Counted from the first letter of the stretch, positions 31,421 through 40,964 are shown. The stretch: DNA of 64,000 nucleotides from Vibrio breoganii (GCF_001677275.1 NZ_CP016177.1:2728001-2792000); one strand, 5' to 3'. Made by a program: numbers and translations. The notes: generated from the sequence alone by a model not told the origin.

Positions 31421-33245
31421 CAGTAATGTGCTCCTGAATTAGATCGAGAAAGGCATCAGCGTATTTATCGAGTTTGCGTTGCCCCACTCCATTTACGGCC
31501 AGCATTTCACCATACGAAGTAGGCAGGATATCAGCCATATCAATCAAGGTAGCATCGTTAAACACCACATAAGGAGGTAAGCCTTCCTCATCAGCTACGC
31601 GCTTACGAAGATTACGTAATTTTGCAAACAGCTTCTTATCGTAGTGTTTGGTTGGGGTCTTGTCGGATTTGGCAGAAACCGTGAGATCCAGCCTAGGCAC
31701 AGCAAGCTCTAATTCCATATCGCCACGTAATAACGGTCTGGCTTCTTCTGTCAGCTGCAAGGTTGAATTTCGTGCAATGTTTTGAGTCAGCATGCCTTTA
31801 TGCACCAACTGACGCATAACACTCACCCAGTAGTCATGGCTATTATCGCGACCTATACCATAAGTCGTTAGCTTGTCATGACCGTTCTCGCGAATACGTA
31901 TGTTCTGCATACCACGAAGCACTTCTGTCACATACCCCATACCAAAGGACTGATTAACACGATACACACAAGAGAGCGCCTTTCGTGCAGCCTCAGTACC
32001 ATCAAAGGTTTTTGGCGGATCGATACAGATATCGCAGTTACCACACGCTTTCTCACGATACTCACCAAAATAATGCAGCAGGACTTGTCGACGGCAGGTT
32101 TGTGCTTCAGCAAAGGCACTCATTGCGTTTAACTTGTGCATCTCGACTTTTTTCTGCTGTTCATCCTCTTTTTCATCAAGCATGCGTCGCAACCAGTTGA
32201 TGTCGGATGGGTCATACAAGGTCATCGCTTCAGCGGGCAAGCCATCTCGCCCTGCTCGACCGGTTTCCTGATAGTAGGACTCAATGTTTCTTGGGATATC
32301 AAAGTGCACAACAAAGCGCACATTCGGTTTATTGATTCCCATACCAAAGGCTACGGTGGCGACAACGATCTGAATATCATCTTTTTGAAACGCTTCTTGC
32401 ACGTAGCCGCGCTCATCCGGATCCATTCCCGCATGATAGCCCATGGCTCGAATGCCGTTATTGCAGAGTTTTTCCGTCACCATTTCGACTTTCTTGCGAC
32501 TGCCACAATAAATGATGCCGCACTGACCTTTCTGCGTCGCGAGATAGCGAATCACTTGAGCGACTGGCTTGGCTTTTTCTACCAAGGTATAGCGAATATT
32601 GGGTCTATCAAAGCTGCCTAGATAACAAAGAGGGTCATCGAGTTGCAGTCGGCCGTTAATATCGAGTCGCGTTGTATCGTCTGCTGTAGCGGTCAACGCC
32701 ATAAAGGGTACATGGCTAAATTGCTGTTTTAACTGACCCAAAGACGCGTATTCAGGCCTAAAGTCATGCCCCCACTGAGAGATACAGTGCGCTTCATCAA
32801 TGGCGATAAGGTTGATCTCTAAGTGCTGCAAACGCTCCATAAACTCATGCATGAGCACACGTTCTGGCGATACATAGATCAACTTTATTTTGCCTTGATG
32901 CATACGGTTATACACCGACAACAACTCCTCACGAGTCATGCTTGAGTTGATACACTCGGCAGCCACACCATTGGCTTTCAATTGGTCAACTTGGTCCTTC
33001 ATCAATGAGATAAGCGGTGATATCACCAAGCCCATTCCAGAAGCCACCAGCATAGGCACTTGGTAACACATAGACTTACCACCACCGGTAGGCATGATAA
33101 CCAAAGAGTCCTTTCCAGAGAGTGCAGCATCCACCACCTGTTGTTGGCCGTCGCGAAATTCCTGATAGCCAAACACATCCTCCAGCACGCGCTGCGGTGT
33201 TATTTGAGTATCGGATTCCTCAATCATAGACAAATGGGTGGACAT
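31413..33245 (-). CDS. recQ: ATP-dependent DNA helicase RecQ
   Basis: 3'-5' helicase of the RecF pathway, 610 residues like E. coli. Motif order: FGYQEFRDGQQ (motif 0), MPTGGGKS (I), DEAHCISQWGHDFRPEY (II with aromatic loop), ALTATADDTTR (III), the RQC zinc site (CRRQVLLHYFGEYREKACGNCDIC) and the C-terminal HRDC domain (LRKRVADEEGLPPYVVFND). The frame continues 34 codons upstream to 33347, but ATG 33245 (MSTHLSMIEES) gives the family length. It leads the two-gene operon with the DUF3630-like gene and is divergent from rarD. Confidence 0.94.
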   Translation of the reverse strand: MSTHLSMIEESDTQITPQRVLEDVFGYQEFRDGQQQVVDAALSGKDSLVIMPTGGGKSMCYQVPMLVASGMGLVISPLISLMKDQVDQLKANGVAAECINSSMTREELLSVYNRMHQGKIKLIYVSPERVLMHEFMERLQHLEINLIAIDEAHCISQWGHDFRPEYASLGQLKQQFSHVPFMALTATADDTTRLDINGRLQLDDPLCYLGSFDRPNIRYTLVEKAKPVAQVIRYLATQKGQCGIIYCGSRKKVEMVTEKLCNNGIRAMGYHAGMDPDERGYVQEAFQKDDIQIVVATVAFGMGINKPNVRFVVHFDIPRNIESYYQETGRAGRDGLPAEAMTLYDPSDINWLRRMLDEKEDEQQKKVEMHKLNAMSAFAEAQTCRRQVLLHYFGEYREKACGNCDICIDPPKTFDGTEAARKALSCVYRVNQSFGMGYVTEVLRGMQNIRIRENGHDKLTTYGIGRDNSHDYWVSVMRQLVHKGMLTQNIARNSTLQLTEEARPLLRGDMELELAVPRLDLTVSAKSDKTPTKHYDKKLFAKLRNLRKRVADEEGLPPYVVFNDATLIDMADILPTSYGEMLAVNGVGQRKLDKYADAFLDLIQEHITGV

Positions 33246-33391
33246 GTAGGATGTATTACCTGTGAGTAGTGGATGATGAGTCAGCGCTACATTGTAAAGG
33301 GGATGATCTAGGATGCAAACCGCATTTTGCTGGCTCTTAGAGAGCACGCTCTCTATACTCTGCTGTTTTCCGAACAGTATCTTGAGAATCT

Positions 33392-34291
33392 ATGGATAAC
33401 CCAGCTCAACAACGCACTCGACAAGGTGTCATCTTCGCCATAATGGCATACACCATGTGGGGAATTGCGCCTATATATTTCAAAGCGTTATCTTCGGTTC
33501 CTGCCATTGAAATACTGATGCACCGAATCATTTGGTCCTTCTTTTTACTGGCTGGTCTGATCCACTTTGGACAAGGGTGGCGTTCCTTTCAAGAAATATT
33601 AAAAAGTAAAACCAAGCTCGTTTATTTGATCACCACCTCTCTTTTAATCGGAGTGAACTGGCTTATTTTTATCTGGGCCGTCAACAGCAATCATATGCTA
33701 GAGGCAAGTCTCGGTTATTACATAAACCCTATCATCAATGTCATGCTTGGGATGGTGTTTCTGAGCGAACGATTAAGACCGGTACAGTGGATCGCTGTTG
33801 CTCTGGCATTCTGTGGCGTTGCTATTGAGCTGATTGCCTTTGGCTCTATTCCTTACATCTCGTTTGCATTGGCCTGCAGCTTTGGTGGCTATGGGTTGTT
33901 AAGAAAGAAGGTAAACCTTGATGCCCAAACAGGTTTGTTCGTTGAAACCCTGCTGTTACTGCCACTGGCTGTCATTTATTGGGCCTTCTTTACCCATAGT
34001 GATACCTCCAACATGTTTAACAACAGCTGGGATTTAAACACACTACTCTTGCTCGCAGGAGCGATAACCACCGCACCACTACTTTGCTTTACCGGCGCGG
34101 CGACTCGTATCAAGCTATCGACTTTAGGCTTCTTCCAATACATAGGTCCAAGCCTGATGTTCATCTTGGCGATCACCGTCTACGGTGAGCACTTTAGTAT
34201 CAATAAAGCCGTGACCTTCTTATTCATTTGGGCGGCTTTGGTAGTATTTAGCTTCGATGGAATCAAAAACGCTAGGAGCAATAGAAAGTGA
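33392..34291 (+). CDS. rarD: RarD family EamA-type membrane transporter
   Basis: About ten transmembrane helices in two EamA repeats; 299 residues. MAYTMWGIAPIYFKAL and the HRIIWSFFLL stretch match RarD. The substrate is unproven (the E. coli gene was linked to chloramphenicol sensitivity). It overlaps the next gene by four bases (GTGA), so they are a two-gene operon of exporters. Confidence 0.87.
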   Translation: MDNPAQQRTRQGVIFAIMAYTMWGIAPIYFKALSSVPAIEILMHRIIWSFFLLAGLIHFGQGWRSFQEILKSKTKLVYLITTSLLIGVNWLIFIWAVNSNHMLEASLGYYINPIINVMLGMVFLSERLRPVQWIAVALAFCGVAIELIAFGSIPYISFALACSFGGYGLLRKKVNLDAQTGLFVETLLLLPLAVIYWAFFTHSDTSNMFNNSWDLNTLLLLAGAITTAPLLCFTGAATRIKLSTLGFFQYIGPSLMFILAITVYGEHFSINKAVTFLFIWAALVVFSFDGIKNARSNRK

Positions 34292-34941
34292 ACGAAGTTA
34301 ATGTGTTACTGACTCTGGCTAGCGTACATTTTATTGCCTTAATGAGCCCAGGCCCTGATTTTGCTTTAGTGGTACAGAATTCAACACGCTACGGAAGACA
34401 AACGGGCATCGCTATTGCGTTTGGTCTTTCTATTGGCATTCTTATTCACTCAATCCTCAGCCTAACAGGGATCAGCTACCTCGTTCATTCACACCCAACG
34501 CTGTTTCTTGTGCTTCAGCTTATGGGGGGTAGCTACCTTGCTTACCTCGGATTAACGGGTATAAAGTCGATAATCCAAAGTATTCGAAAGCCTGCGGTAG
34601 ACAAAAAACCGGGTAAGGATTTTACCCTCAATAGCAAGAAGCAAGCCTTCACTCGAGGCTTGACCACTAACCTATTGAATCCTAAAGCCTTAGTATTCTT
34701 CGTCAGTTTGATGTCGACATTGGTTCCAGCAAGCATGTCTGTAGAAGGCAAAGTCGCGGCACTAGTCATCCTTTGGAGCCTGTCGCTGTTTTGGTTCGCA
34801 CTATTGGCGTGGGCTTTATCGACAAAAAGGTTGCAGCAAGTGCTCGCTCGCGTTGCCATCTATATCGATATCATTTGTTGCTTGCTGTTTTCCGTCTTAG
34901 GTACAGCCATTCTTTGGCAAGCGATCACTCAACTCCTATAA
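34288..34941 (+). CDS. LysE/RhtB family amino-acid exporter
   Basis: Inner-membrane exporter of 217 residues with about six helices. The family signature is MSPGPDFALVVQNSTRYGRQTG, and GGSYLAYLGLTG and LLNPKALVFFVSL are typical loops. It starts at GTG 34288, overlapping the rarD stop, with AGGAG eight or nine bases before. The transported amino acid (homoserine, threonine or another) is not evident. Confidence 0.85.
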   Translation: MNEVNVLLTLASVHFIALMSPGPDFALVVQNSTRYGRQTGIAIAFGLSIGILIHSILSLTGISYLVHSHPTLFLVLQLMGGSYLAYLGLTGIKSIIQSIRKPAVDKKPGKDFTLNSKKQAFTRGLTTNLLNPKALVFFVSLMSTLVPASMSVEGKVAALVILWSLSLFWFALLAWALSTKRLQQVLARVAIYIDIICCLLFSVLGTAILWQAITQLL

Positions 34942-35029
34942 CTTCTCTCTCAAAGTGTTCATTTTCATTTGAAAAATCATGATTAAATGCCACGCTTTCA
35001 GTACTTTACTGTAGCAGCGTGGCAACCCA

Positions 35030-36793
35030 ATGATTCTTCGAACACTATCCCTACTCACTCTAGCCTGCGTGGCATCTTCAACGGTCATCGCCAATCAAGC
35101 CAGCGATGCGGTCGCACCTGAAACCCCTACCGGTTGGGAAACTAAGAAAGCCCAACAAAGCAAAGAGTGGATGGTTACAGCTGCAAACCCCATCGCTAGC
35201 CAGTATGCAGCCCAAGTGCTCAATGATGGCGGTAATGCGGTCGATGCCATGGTGGTAACACAATTAGTGCTAGGATTAGTTGAACCCCAATCATCAGGAA
35301 TTGGCGGTGGCGCTTTCCTCGTATACTGGGATGGTGAGAAAAAAAACCTCACCACTTTCGATGCTCGTGAGACCGCCCCTCTAGCCGTCAAGCCTGAACA
35401 CTTTATTGGCGAGGATGGCCAACCATTAAAATTCTACGATGCAGTCGTAAGTGGTCTGTCAGTGGGCACACCGGGTGCGATAAAGCTATTGTGGGAAATG
35501 CACCAAAAGCATGGCAGCGTCAAATGGCCAAGGCTGATTGAACCCGTAATAGAATTGGCAGAGCAAGGATTTACCATTAGCCCTCGATTAGCCAGTTTAA
35601 TAGAAAGAGATAAACAACATCTCTCCATTGATGCCAACAGCAAGGCCTACTTCCTCAATGCAGATGGCAGCGCTAAACAAGCCGGTGAAGTACTGATTAA
35701 TCAGGCGTATGCCGATACGTTAAGGCTTTTGGCCACCTATGGTGAAAATGCTTTTTACCAAGGCGATATCGCCAATGATATTGTTACAGCAGTCGCCAAT
35801 CACCCCAAACACACAGGGGTGCTAGCAAAGAAAGACCTTGCCAGATATGAAGTCATAGAACGAACCCCAATCTGCGTGGACTATCTAGAATACGATGTTT
35901 GCGGTATGGGTCCCCCTAGCTCGGGAGGGATTGCCGTCGGTCAAATACTCAAACTCTCCGAGCAATTCCCACTGCATGAGTGGGGATCAAGCAGCGCAAA
36001 TAGCTACAAAGTCATCGGTGATGCAACCCAATTGGCCTTTGCAGATAGAGCCAAATACCTAGCCGATAGTGATTTTGTGTCTGTACCCTCTCAAGGGCTC
36101 ATCAATGAGGACTACCTTAAACAGCGCGCAGAAATGATAAACCTCAAAGCGCCTCTAAAATCAGTCAGTGCTGGGTCTCCTCCTTGGGAGATCGCCCTTA
36201 ACTACGCCAATGACCAATCCATAGAGCTTCCTTCGACAACTCACTTTAATATTGTTGATGCCGAAGGAAATGTGGTCAGTTTAACCAGCAGTGTAGAAAA
36301 CGTTTTTGGTTCTCGAATCATGGTCAGAGGGTTCTTACTCAACAACCAGATGACCGATTTTTCCTTTAAACATCATCAAGATGGTCAGATCATCGCTAAT
36401 CACATTGCGCCAGGAAAAAGACCGCGCTCTTCCATGTCACCAACCATAGTCCTGAAAAATGACTCTCCTTATTTATCCATTGGTTCACCTGGCGGTAGCT
36501 ACATCATTGGGTATGTTGCACAAGCGCTCATCGCTCACCTAACTTGGCAGTTACCTTTAGAGGAGGTGGTTCAATTGCCCCACATCTCCAATCGATTCGG
36601 CACAGTTGAATTTGAGCAAGACACTAGCGCACAGCAGTATGAGCAACAGTTTAAAAAATGGGGTTACAAAACCAAATTGAAGCCTCTCAATTCAGGCCTA
36701 CACATCATTAAAATTGAGCGAGATTTGACCGGCGCGGCCGATCCAAGGCGAGAAGGTGTCGCTATTGGAGAAAATCAGATGGTAAGACAATAA
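35030..36793 (+). CDS. ggt: Gamma-glutamyltranspeptidase (periplasmic)
   Basis: Transfers or hydrolyses the gamma-glutamyl group of glutathione in the periplasm. An N-terminal signal peptide (LRTLSLLTLACVASS) leads into the large-subunit motif SGIGGGAFLVYWDG. The autocleavage and nucleophile Thr is in the STTHFNIVDAEGNVVSLT stretch (residue ~403), and the small-subunit SPGGSYIIG oxyanion glycines are present. Length (587) is usual. It is a single gene, with the VarA-like box and Csr-type RNA following it on the same strand. Confidence 0.94.
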   Translation: MILRTLSLLTLACVASSTVIANQASDAVAPETPTGWETKKAQQSKEWMVTAANPIASQYAAQVLNDGGNAVDAMVVTQLVLGLVEPQSSGIGGGAFLVYWDGEKKNLTTFDARETAPLAVKPEHFIGEDGQPLKFYDAVVSGLSVGTPGAIKLLWEMHQKHGSVKWPRLIEPVIELAEQGFTISPRLASLIERDKQHLSIDANSKAYFLNADGSAKQAGEVLINQAYADTLRLLATYGENAFYQGDIANDIVTAVANHPKHTGVLAKKDLARYEVIERTPICVDYLEYDVCGMGPPSSGGIAVGQILKLSEQFPLHEWGSSSANSYKVIGDATQLAFADRAKYLADSDFVSVPSQGLINEDYLKQRAEMINLKAPLKSVSAGSPPWEIALNYANDQSIELPSTTHFNIVDAEGNVVSLTSSVENVFGSRIMVRGFLLNNQMTDFSFKHHQDGQIIANHIAPGKRPRSSMSPTIVLKNDSPYLSIGSPGGSYIIGYVAQALIAHLTWQLPLEEVVQLPHISNRFGTVEFEQDTSAQQYEQQFKKWGYKTKLKPLNSGLHIIKIERDLTGAADPRREGVAIGENQMVRQ

Positions 36794-36811
36794 CGACATC
36801 CGCCCGAAATT

Positions 36812-36829
36812 TGTAAGAGATCTCTCACA
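36812..36829. promoter_or_regulatory. VarA/GacA/UvrY binding box upstream of the Csr-type RNA
   Basis: TGTAAG-AGATCT-CTCACA matches the GacA upstream activating sequence TGTAAG-N6-CTTACA with one change. It is centred about 165 bases before the likely RNA start, the usual distance for this regulator. VarS/VarA control of Csr RNAs is established in Vibrio cholerae. Confidence 0.82.
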
Positions 36830-36952
36830 AAGATGTGCGCGATCGAAGTTAAAATATATCGGAATTAGACCAAGATAACACTAAGCCATTGATTTATATA
36901 GAGCGAGATTGTGATTTGTTGTTACGATTAAAATCTTTTTTCTGTCACCCCA

Positions 36953-36980
36953 TTGAGCAAAAATGAAAAAAGCATAATAT
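36953..36980 (+). promoter_or_regulatory. Sigma-70 promoter of the Csr-type RNA
   Basis: TTGAGC (36953-36958) and TAATAT (36975-36980) with a 16-base spacer. RNA would start around 36986. Confidence 0.6.
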
Positions 36981-36985
36981 AACAA

Positions 36986-37404
36986 GGGTCGGAAGGAAGC
37001 TGACACGGAAAAGGAAATCACCAAGGACTCGGTGTTCTTCAGGATGAAGATTCGGTTATTCAGGATGAATAGTCGGCATGGAAAGCAAATTGGACATTGA
37101 ATGGACGCAATAGTAGCTAGGATGGTTACTACTAAGGAAAGACAATGGACACCTCTGGATGAGGCAAGGACTAAACATCAGGATGATGTAAAGGACACCG
37201 CTCAAGGAATAAGTGACGTGCGCTAACGAGGATTGTTGGCAGACCAGGATAAGGTCATATGGACACCGCTAGGATGGCGAGAAAAGGAATACGCTGAAGG
37301 ATAACAGCACACTATCATGGATTTGATGCATGGAGCACACTTAGTAGCCGGATTGCTGCGAGTAAGACTATAACCCCGAAGAGCGCAAGCTCTCGGGGTT
37401 TTTC
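36986..37404 (+). ncRNA. CsrB/CsrC-type regulatory RNA (CsrA sponge)
   Basis: About 420 bases with no open frame, packed with CsrA-binding GGA motifs: I count 27 GGA, of which 16 are AGGA, many as AGGATG or TGGACA and several in hairpin loops. It ends in an intrinsic terminator and has a VarA/GacA box upstream. Such RNAs bind and sequester CsrA, so releasing its mRNA targets (quorum sensing, motility, carbon storage, virulence). Vibrio cholerae has three (CsrB, C, D); I cannot say which this is. It fills the ggt-marC gap. Confidence 0.92.
37374..37404 (+). terminator. Intrinsic terminator of the Csr-type RNA
   Basis: Stem CCCCGAAGAGC-GCAA-GCTCTCGGGG (one bulged A) followed by a T-run. Confidence 0.9.
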
Positions 37405-37503
37405 TTTATGTCACATATTTCATTCATCCCAACTTCCCACATGCCACACCTGATATACTGAGAAAGCCCCCTCCCTTAATCTTTGCTTTAGGAGATAACT
37501 TTC

Positions 37504-38130
37504 TTGCTCAGCATCCTAGTTACTCAATTTGTCGTCCTGTGGGCAGTCATCGATCCTGTTGGCTCAGTCCCTGTGTATCTTTCACAAACTCACCATTTAG
37601 CTAAAAAACAACGCCGATTAGTTGCGATTAAAGCCGTAGCGATTGCCACAGGCGTGCTTCTATTCTTTTTACTTGCGGGACAAGTGTTACTAGAGGCAAT
37701 GCAAATTCCTCTCCCCGCATTCCAAGCCGCCGGTGGGTTAGTTCTACTGTTATTCGCATTGACCATGATTTTTGGCGAAAGCAAGCCAGAGCAAGAAAGC
37801 AAGATGTCGAAAGAGATAAACCGATCGGAGCTTGCCGATCTGGCCGTTTACCCTTTGGCTATTCCTTCAATCGCCTCTCCTGGCGCTATGATGGCCATCG
37901 TAATGCTTACCGATAACCATAGGCACGCCTTTATCGATCAGGCTATGACGGCAGGTGTTATGTTAGTCGTATTGCTCATCACCCTATTCTTATTACTAGG
38001 GGCGACTCATATTCAGAAGTGGATTGGCAACGTGGGTGCGGCTATCATCAGTCGTGTAATGGGGTTGATTCTGGCTGCGGTTGCAGTGAACAACCTTTTG
38101 CAAGGCATAAAAGATTTTTACTTAGCCTAA
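37504..38130 (+). CDS. MarC/YhgN family membrane protein
   Basis: Inner-membrane protein of 208 residues with about six helices; family motifs are WAVIDPVGSVPVYLS near the start and AIPSIASPGAMMAIVML in the middle. The physiological role of the family is not established despite the old multiple-antibiotic-resistance name. It starts at TTG 37504, preceded by AGGAG at 37491-37495; no ATG is near. It is single and converges with uvrD. Confidence 0.85.
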   Translation: MLSILVTQFVVLWAVIDPVGSVPVYLSQTHHLAKKQRRLVAIKAVAIATGVLLFFLLAGQVLLEAMQIPLPAFQAAGGLVLLLFALTMIFGESKPEQESKMSKEINRSELADLAVYPLAIPSIASPGAMMAIVMLTDNHRHAFIDQAMTAGVMLVVLLITLFLLLGATHIQKWIGNVGAAIISRVMGLILAAVAVNNLLQGIKDFYLA

Positions 38131-38134
38131 AAAG

Positions 38135-38161
38135 TAAAAAGCCCCAGCATTCACTGGGGCT
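38135..38161 (-). terminator. Intrinsic terminator between marC family gene and uvrD
   Basis: Stem AGCCCCAG/CTGGGGCT with a T-rich tract on the minus strand (AAAAGTAAAAA on plus), just beyond the uvrD stop. Confidence 0.82.
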
Positions 38162-38169
38162 CATTCAAA

Positions 38170-40341
38170 TTACAATCTCTCAAGTTTGGCGTACTGGGTA
38201 ATCAGCCACTTTATTCCTTCGCCGTTAAAGGCCACCTGAACACGGCTTTGCGCACCACTTCCTTCAAAGTTAATAATGGTGCCCTCTCCAAATTTTGGAT
38301 GGCTCACCCGCTGCCCTAAGCTAAATCCAGTCTCATTAAAGCTTTCTTTCTTAACCGTTTGGCTAAAGCGTCCACTATTGGTTGGTCGACTCACCTGCGC
38401 CTTCATACGTACTTCTTGCACGCACGCTTCTGGCAACTCTTTAATAAAACGAGATGGCTTGTGATACTTATCTTGGCCATACAAACGGCGCATCTCAGCA
38501 TAAGTGAGGTACAGTTTCTGCATCGCTCGAGTCATTCCCACATAAGCAAGCCTGCGCTCTTCTTCGAGTCGACCCGCTTCCTCTGATGACATTTGGCTCG
38601 GGAACATCCCCTCTTCTACGCCCACCATGAAGACCAAAGGAAACTCTAGACCCTTGGCACTGTGTAGGGTCATTAATTGCACCGCATCATCAAATTCATC
38701 AGCTTGACCTTCGCCAGCTTCTAGAGCAGCGTGGGTTAGGAAAGCGGTAAGATCACTCATCTCATCCGCCTCTTCAGGCTTTTCAAATTGACGGGTGGCC
38801 GTGACCAGTTCCTCAAGGTTTTCTATGCGAGCCTGAGCCTTTTCGCCCTTCTCCTGTTGATACATAGTAAACAAGCCAGAGGCTTTGATGGCATGGTCAG
38901 TTTGCTTGTGCATTTCCATTGAAGCGGTATCGTCTTCAAGGGCATTAATTAATTCGACGAAGCGCCCTAGAGCACCTGCGGCTCGACCCGCAAAGACCTT
39001 TTCTTCTAGAAGCTGATTACTGGCTTGCCATAATGTTGCGCCACGATCTCGCGCTGCAAAACGAATGGTTTCTAACGTCTTTTCACCTAGACCACGAGTA
39101 GGAGTGTTCACCACCCTTTCAAAGGCAGCGTCATCATTTCGATTCGACATTAAGCGCAAGTAACCCAATGCATCTCTGATTTCTTGACGCTCGAAGAATC
39201 GCATTCCGCCGTAGATGCGATAAGGCAACCCAGCTTGAATCAAAGCTTCCTCGATCACACGCGACTGGGCATTATTTCGATACAAGATTGCGGAGTCTTT
39301 TAGTGCCCCACCAGTATCCTGCCACTCTTTGATCTTATTGACCGCAAAGCGAGCCTCATCGAGCTCATTGTAGGCTGAATACACAGAGATTAGCTCACCA
39401 TCACTGCCATCCGTCCACAACTCCTTACCCATACGCTCAACGTTGTTGGCAATCAGATGGTTAGCAGCGGTAAGTATGTTCTTAGTAGAACGGTAATTCT
39501 GTTCAAGGCGCACGGTTGATGCTTGCTTAAACTCATTCAGGAAGCGTTGAATGTTTTCTATCTTAGCGCCACGCCAACCATAAATAGATTGGTCATCATC
39601 GCCGACAATCATAACGTTACACTCAGGGCTCGCCATCATACGCAACCAAGCATACTGAATGTTGTTGGTATCTTGGAATTCATCCACCAAGATATGCTTA
39701 AAGCGAGCCTGATAGTGTTCACGAATATGTTGCTTATCTCGCAGAAGCTCATGGCAACGCAGCAAAATTTCAGCAAAATCAACTAAACCCGCTCGGTCAC
39801 ACGCTTCTTGGTATACCGAATAGATACGTAGCCAGGTCTTAGTCACTGGATCGTGATAGCTATCGATATGTTGAGGTCTTAGCCCCTCGTCTTTTTTGCC
39901 ATTGATCCACCAAGCTGCTTGCTTTGCTGGCCATTGCTTTTCATCTAGATTTTGCGCCTTTATCAAACGTCGCAGTAAGCGCTGCTGATCATCAGAATCA
40001 ATAATCTGAAAGTCTTCTGGCAATTTAGCATCAAGGTAGTGGGCGCGAAGGATACGATGACAGATGCCATGGAAGGTACCATTCCACATCCCAGAAGCAG
40101 TGCCTTGCATCAGTTCTTCAATACGGCCACGCATTTCAGCGGCGGCTTTATTGGTGAAGGTTACCGACATAACCGAAAATGGCGATGCTTGCTCTACAGA
40201 CATCAGCCAAGCAATACGATGAACCAATACTCGAGTCTTACCACTTCCCGCGCCCGCTAGGATCAATAGGTTGCCCAATGGGGCTGCAACGGCTTCTCGT
40301 TGTTTATCATTGAGCCCGTCGAGTAATAATGATGCGTCCAT
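38170..40341 (-). CDS. uvrD: DNA helicase II UvrD
   Basis: 3'-5' superfamily 1A helicase for nucleotide excision and mismatch repair, 723 residues (E. coli 720). Start MDASLLLDGLNDKQREAVAA matches the family. Motifs: [10 protein letters not shown] (I), ILVDEFQDTN (II), [14 protein letters not shown] (III), QNYRST (IV), TLHSAKGLEFPLVF (V), VGMTRAMQK (VI), then a Tudor-like C-terminal domain (GQRVSHPKFGEGTI). The C-terminal domain and the LexA-like box upstream separate it from rep at 1120. Confidence 0.97.
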   Translation of the reverse strand: MDASLLLDGLNDKQREAVAAPLGNLLILAGAGSGKTRVLVHRIAWLMSVEQASPFSVMSVTFTNKAAAEMRGRIEELMQGTASGMWNGTFHGICHRILRAHYLDAKLPEDFQIIDSDDQQRLLRRLIKAQNLDEKQWPAKQAAWWINGKKDEGLRPQHIDSYHDPVTKTWLRIYSVYQEACDRAGLVDFAEILLRCHELLRDKQHIREHYQARFKHILVDEFQDTNNIQYAWLRMMASPECNVMIVGDDDQSIYGWRGAKIENIQRFLNEFKQASTVRLEQNYRSTKNILTAANHLIANNVERMGKELWTDGSDGELISVYSAYNELDEARFAVNKIKEWQDTGGALKDSAILYRNNAQSRVIEEALIQAGLPYRIYGGMRFFERQEIRDALGYLRLMSNRNDDAAFERVVNTPTRGLGEKTLETIRFAARDRGATLWQASNQLLEEKVFAGRAAGALGRFVELINALEDDTASMEMHKQTDHAIKASGLFTMYQQEKGEKAQARIENLEELVTATRQFEKPEEADEMSDLTAFLTHAALEAGEGQADEFDDAVQLMTLHSAKGLEFPLVFMVGVEEGMFPSQMSSEEAGRLEEERRLAYVGMTRAMQKLYLTYAEMRRLYGQDKYHKPSRFIKELPEACVQEVRMKAQVSRPTNSGRFSQTVKKESFNETGFSLGQRVSHPKFGEGTIINFEGSGAQSRVQVAFNGEGIKWLITQYAKLERL

Positions 40342-40359
40342 CGTACCTTTCCAATCAAT

Positions 40360-40379
40360 TACTGTTTATTTATACATTA
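40360..40379. promoter_or_regulatory. LexA (SOS) box upstream of uvrD
   Basis: TACTGTTTATTTATACATTA differs from the consensus TACTGTATATATATACAGTA at one symmetric G and in the A/T core. It lies 19 bases upstream of the uvrD start. E. coli uvrD is SOS-induced through a similar site. Confidence 0.75.
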
Positions 40380-40620
40380 AAGCTCAGTATACAGGGTTAC
40401 AGGTACAATCTCTAACCTGTGTTTCTGTCGTTTATGCGTAGAAAAATAAAAATTAATTCCTCTTAATTTTCAATGGCCTACATTGAAACCTTCATTTTAT
40501 TGTATTTTTTTGAAAGATTTTCGTGATCCAACCCGTCCTATTTAACAGGCATTCGCAACAAACCGTTAACATTAACCCGCGATTGCTCAGACAACTTAGA
40601 ATCATATCGAGGATGAAATT

Positions 40621-40881
40621 ATGAAAAAGTCTAATCTTGCAGTTACAGCGGCAGTTACTGGTTTATTAGCTCTAGGTGGCACCATGCTGACTGCAACACA
40701 TGCAGTGGCAGCTGAGAAAGAGAAATGCTACGGCGTATCAAAGGCAGGTAAAAATGACTGCGCAACGAAAACAAGTTCGTGTGCGGGTACATCAAAAGAA
40801 GATCACCAAAAAGACGCCTTTGTCGTAGTGCCTAAAGGGCTTTGTGACAAGCTAGCCGGTGGTAGTACATCATCTTCGTAA
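40621..40881 (+). CDS. Bufferin-type ribosomally made precursor peptide (DUF2282, BufA-like)
   Basis: 86-residue precursor with a signal peptide (MKKSNLAVTAAVTGLLALGG, cleavage near AVAA) and four cysteines in the mature part (C36, C47, C54, C75, in KCYGVSKAGKNDC, SSCAG and GLCDK). This matches the DUF2282 family, described as bufferins, in which central Cys residues are turned into thiooxazoles by the neighbouring DUF692 enzyme and the secreted product binds copper. The DUF692 and DUF2063 genes follow directly. A hairpin separates it from them, so the precursor is probably made in excess. Role in copper protection is inferred from family studies. Confidence 0.85.
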   Translation: MKKSNLAVTAAVTGLLALGGTMLTATHAVAAEKEKCYGVSKAGKNDCATKTSSCAGTSKEDHQKDAFVVVPKGLCDKLAGGSTSSS

Positions 40882-40908
40882 TCTAGCGACGAATTAGATT
40901 TAAGGTCT

Positions 40909-40939
40909 GGGGCACACCTATTAAACGTGCCCCTCTTTT
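40909..40939 (+). terminator. Leaky terminator between precursor and maturation genes
   Basis: Stem GGGGCAC/GTGCCCC with an 11-base loop and TCTTTTT after it, between bufA and bufB. No other promoter is evident before bufB, so read-through is likely and would set a precursor-to-enzyme ratio. Confidence 0.65.
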
Positions 40940-40964
40940 TCGCAAATTTTCGGAGAGTACAACG

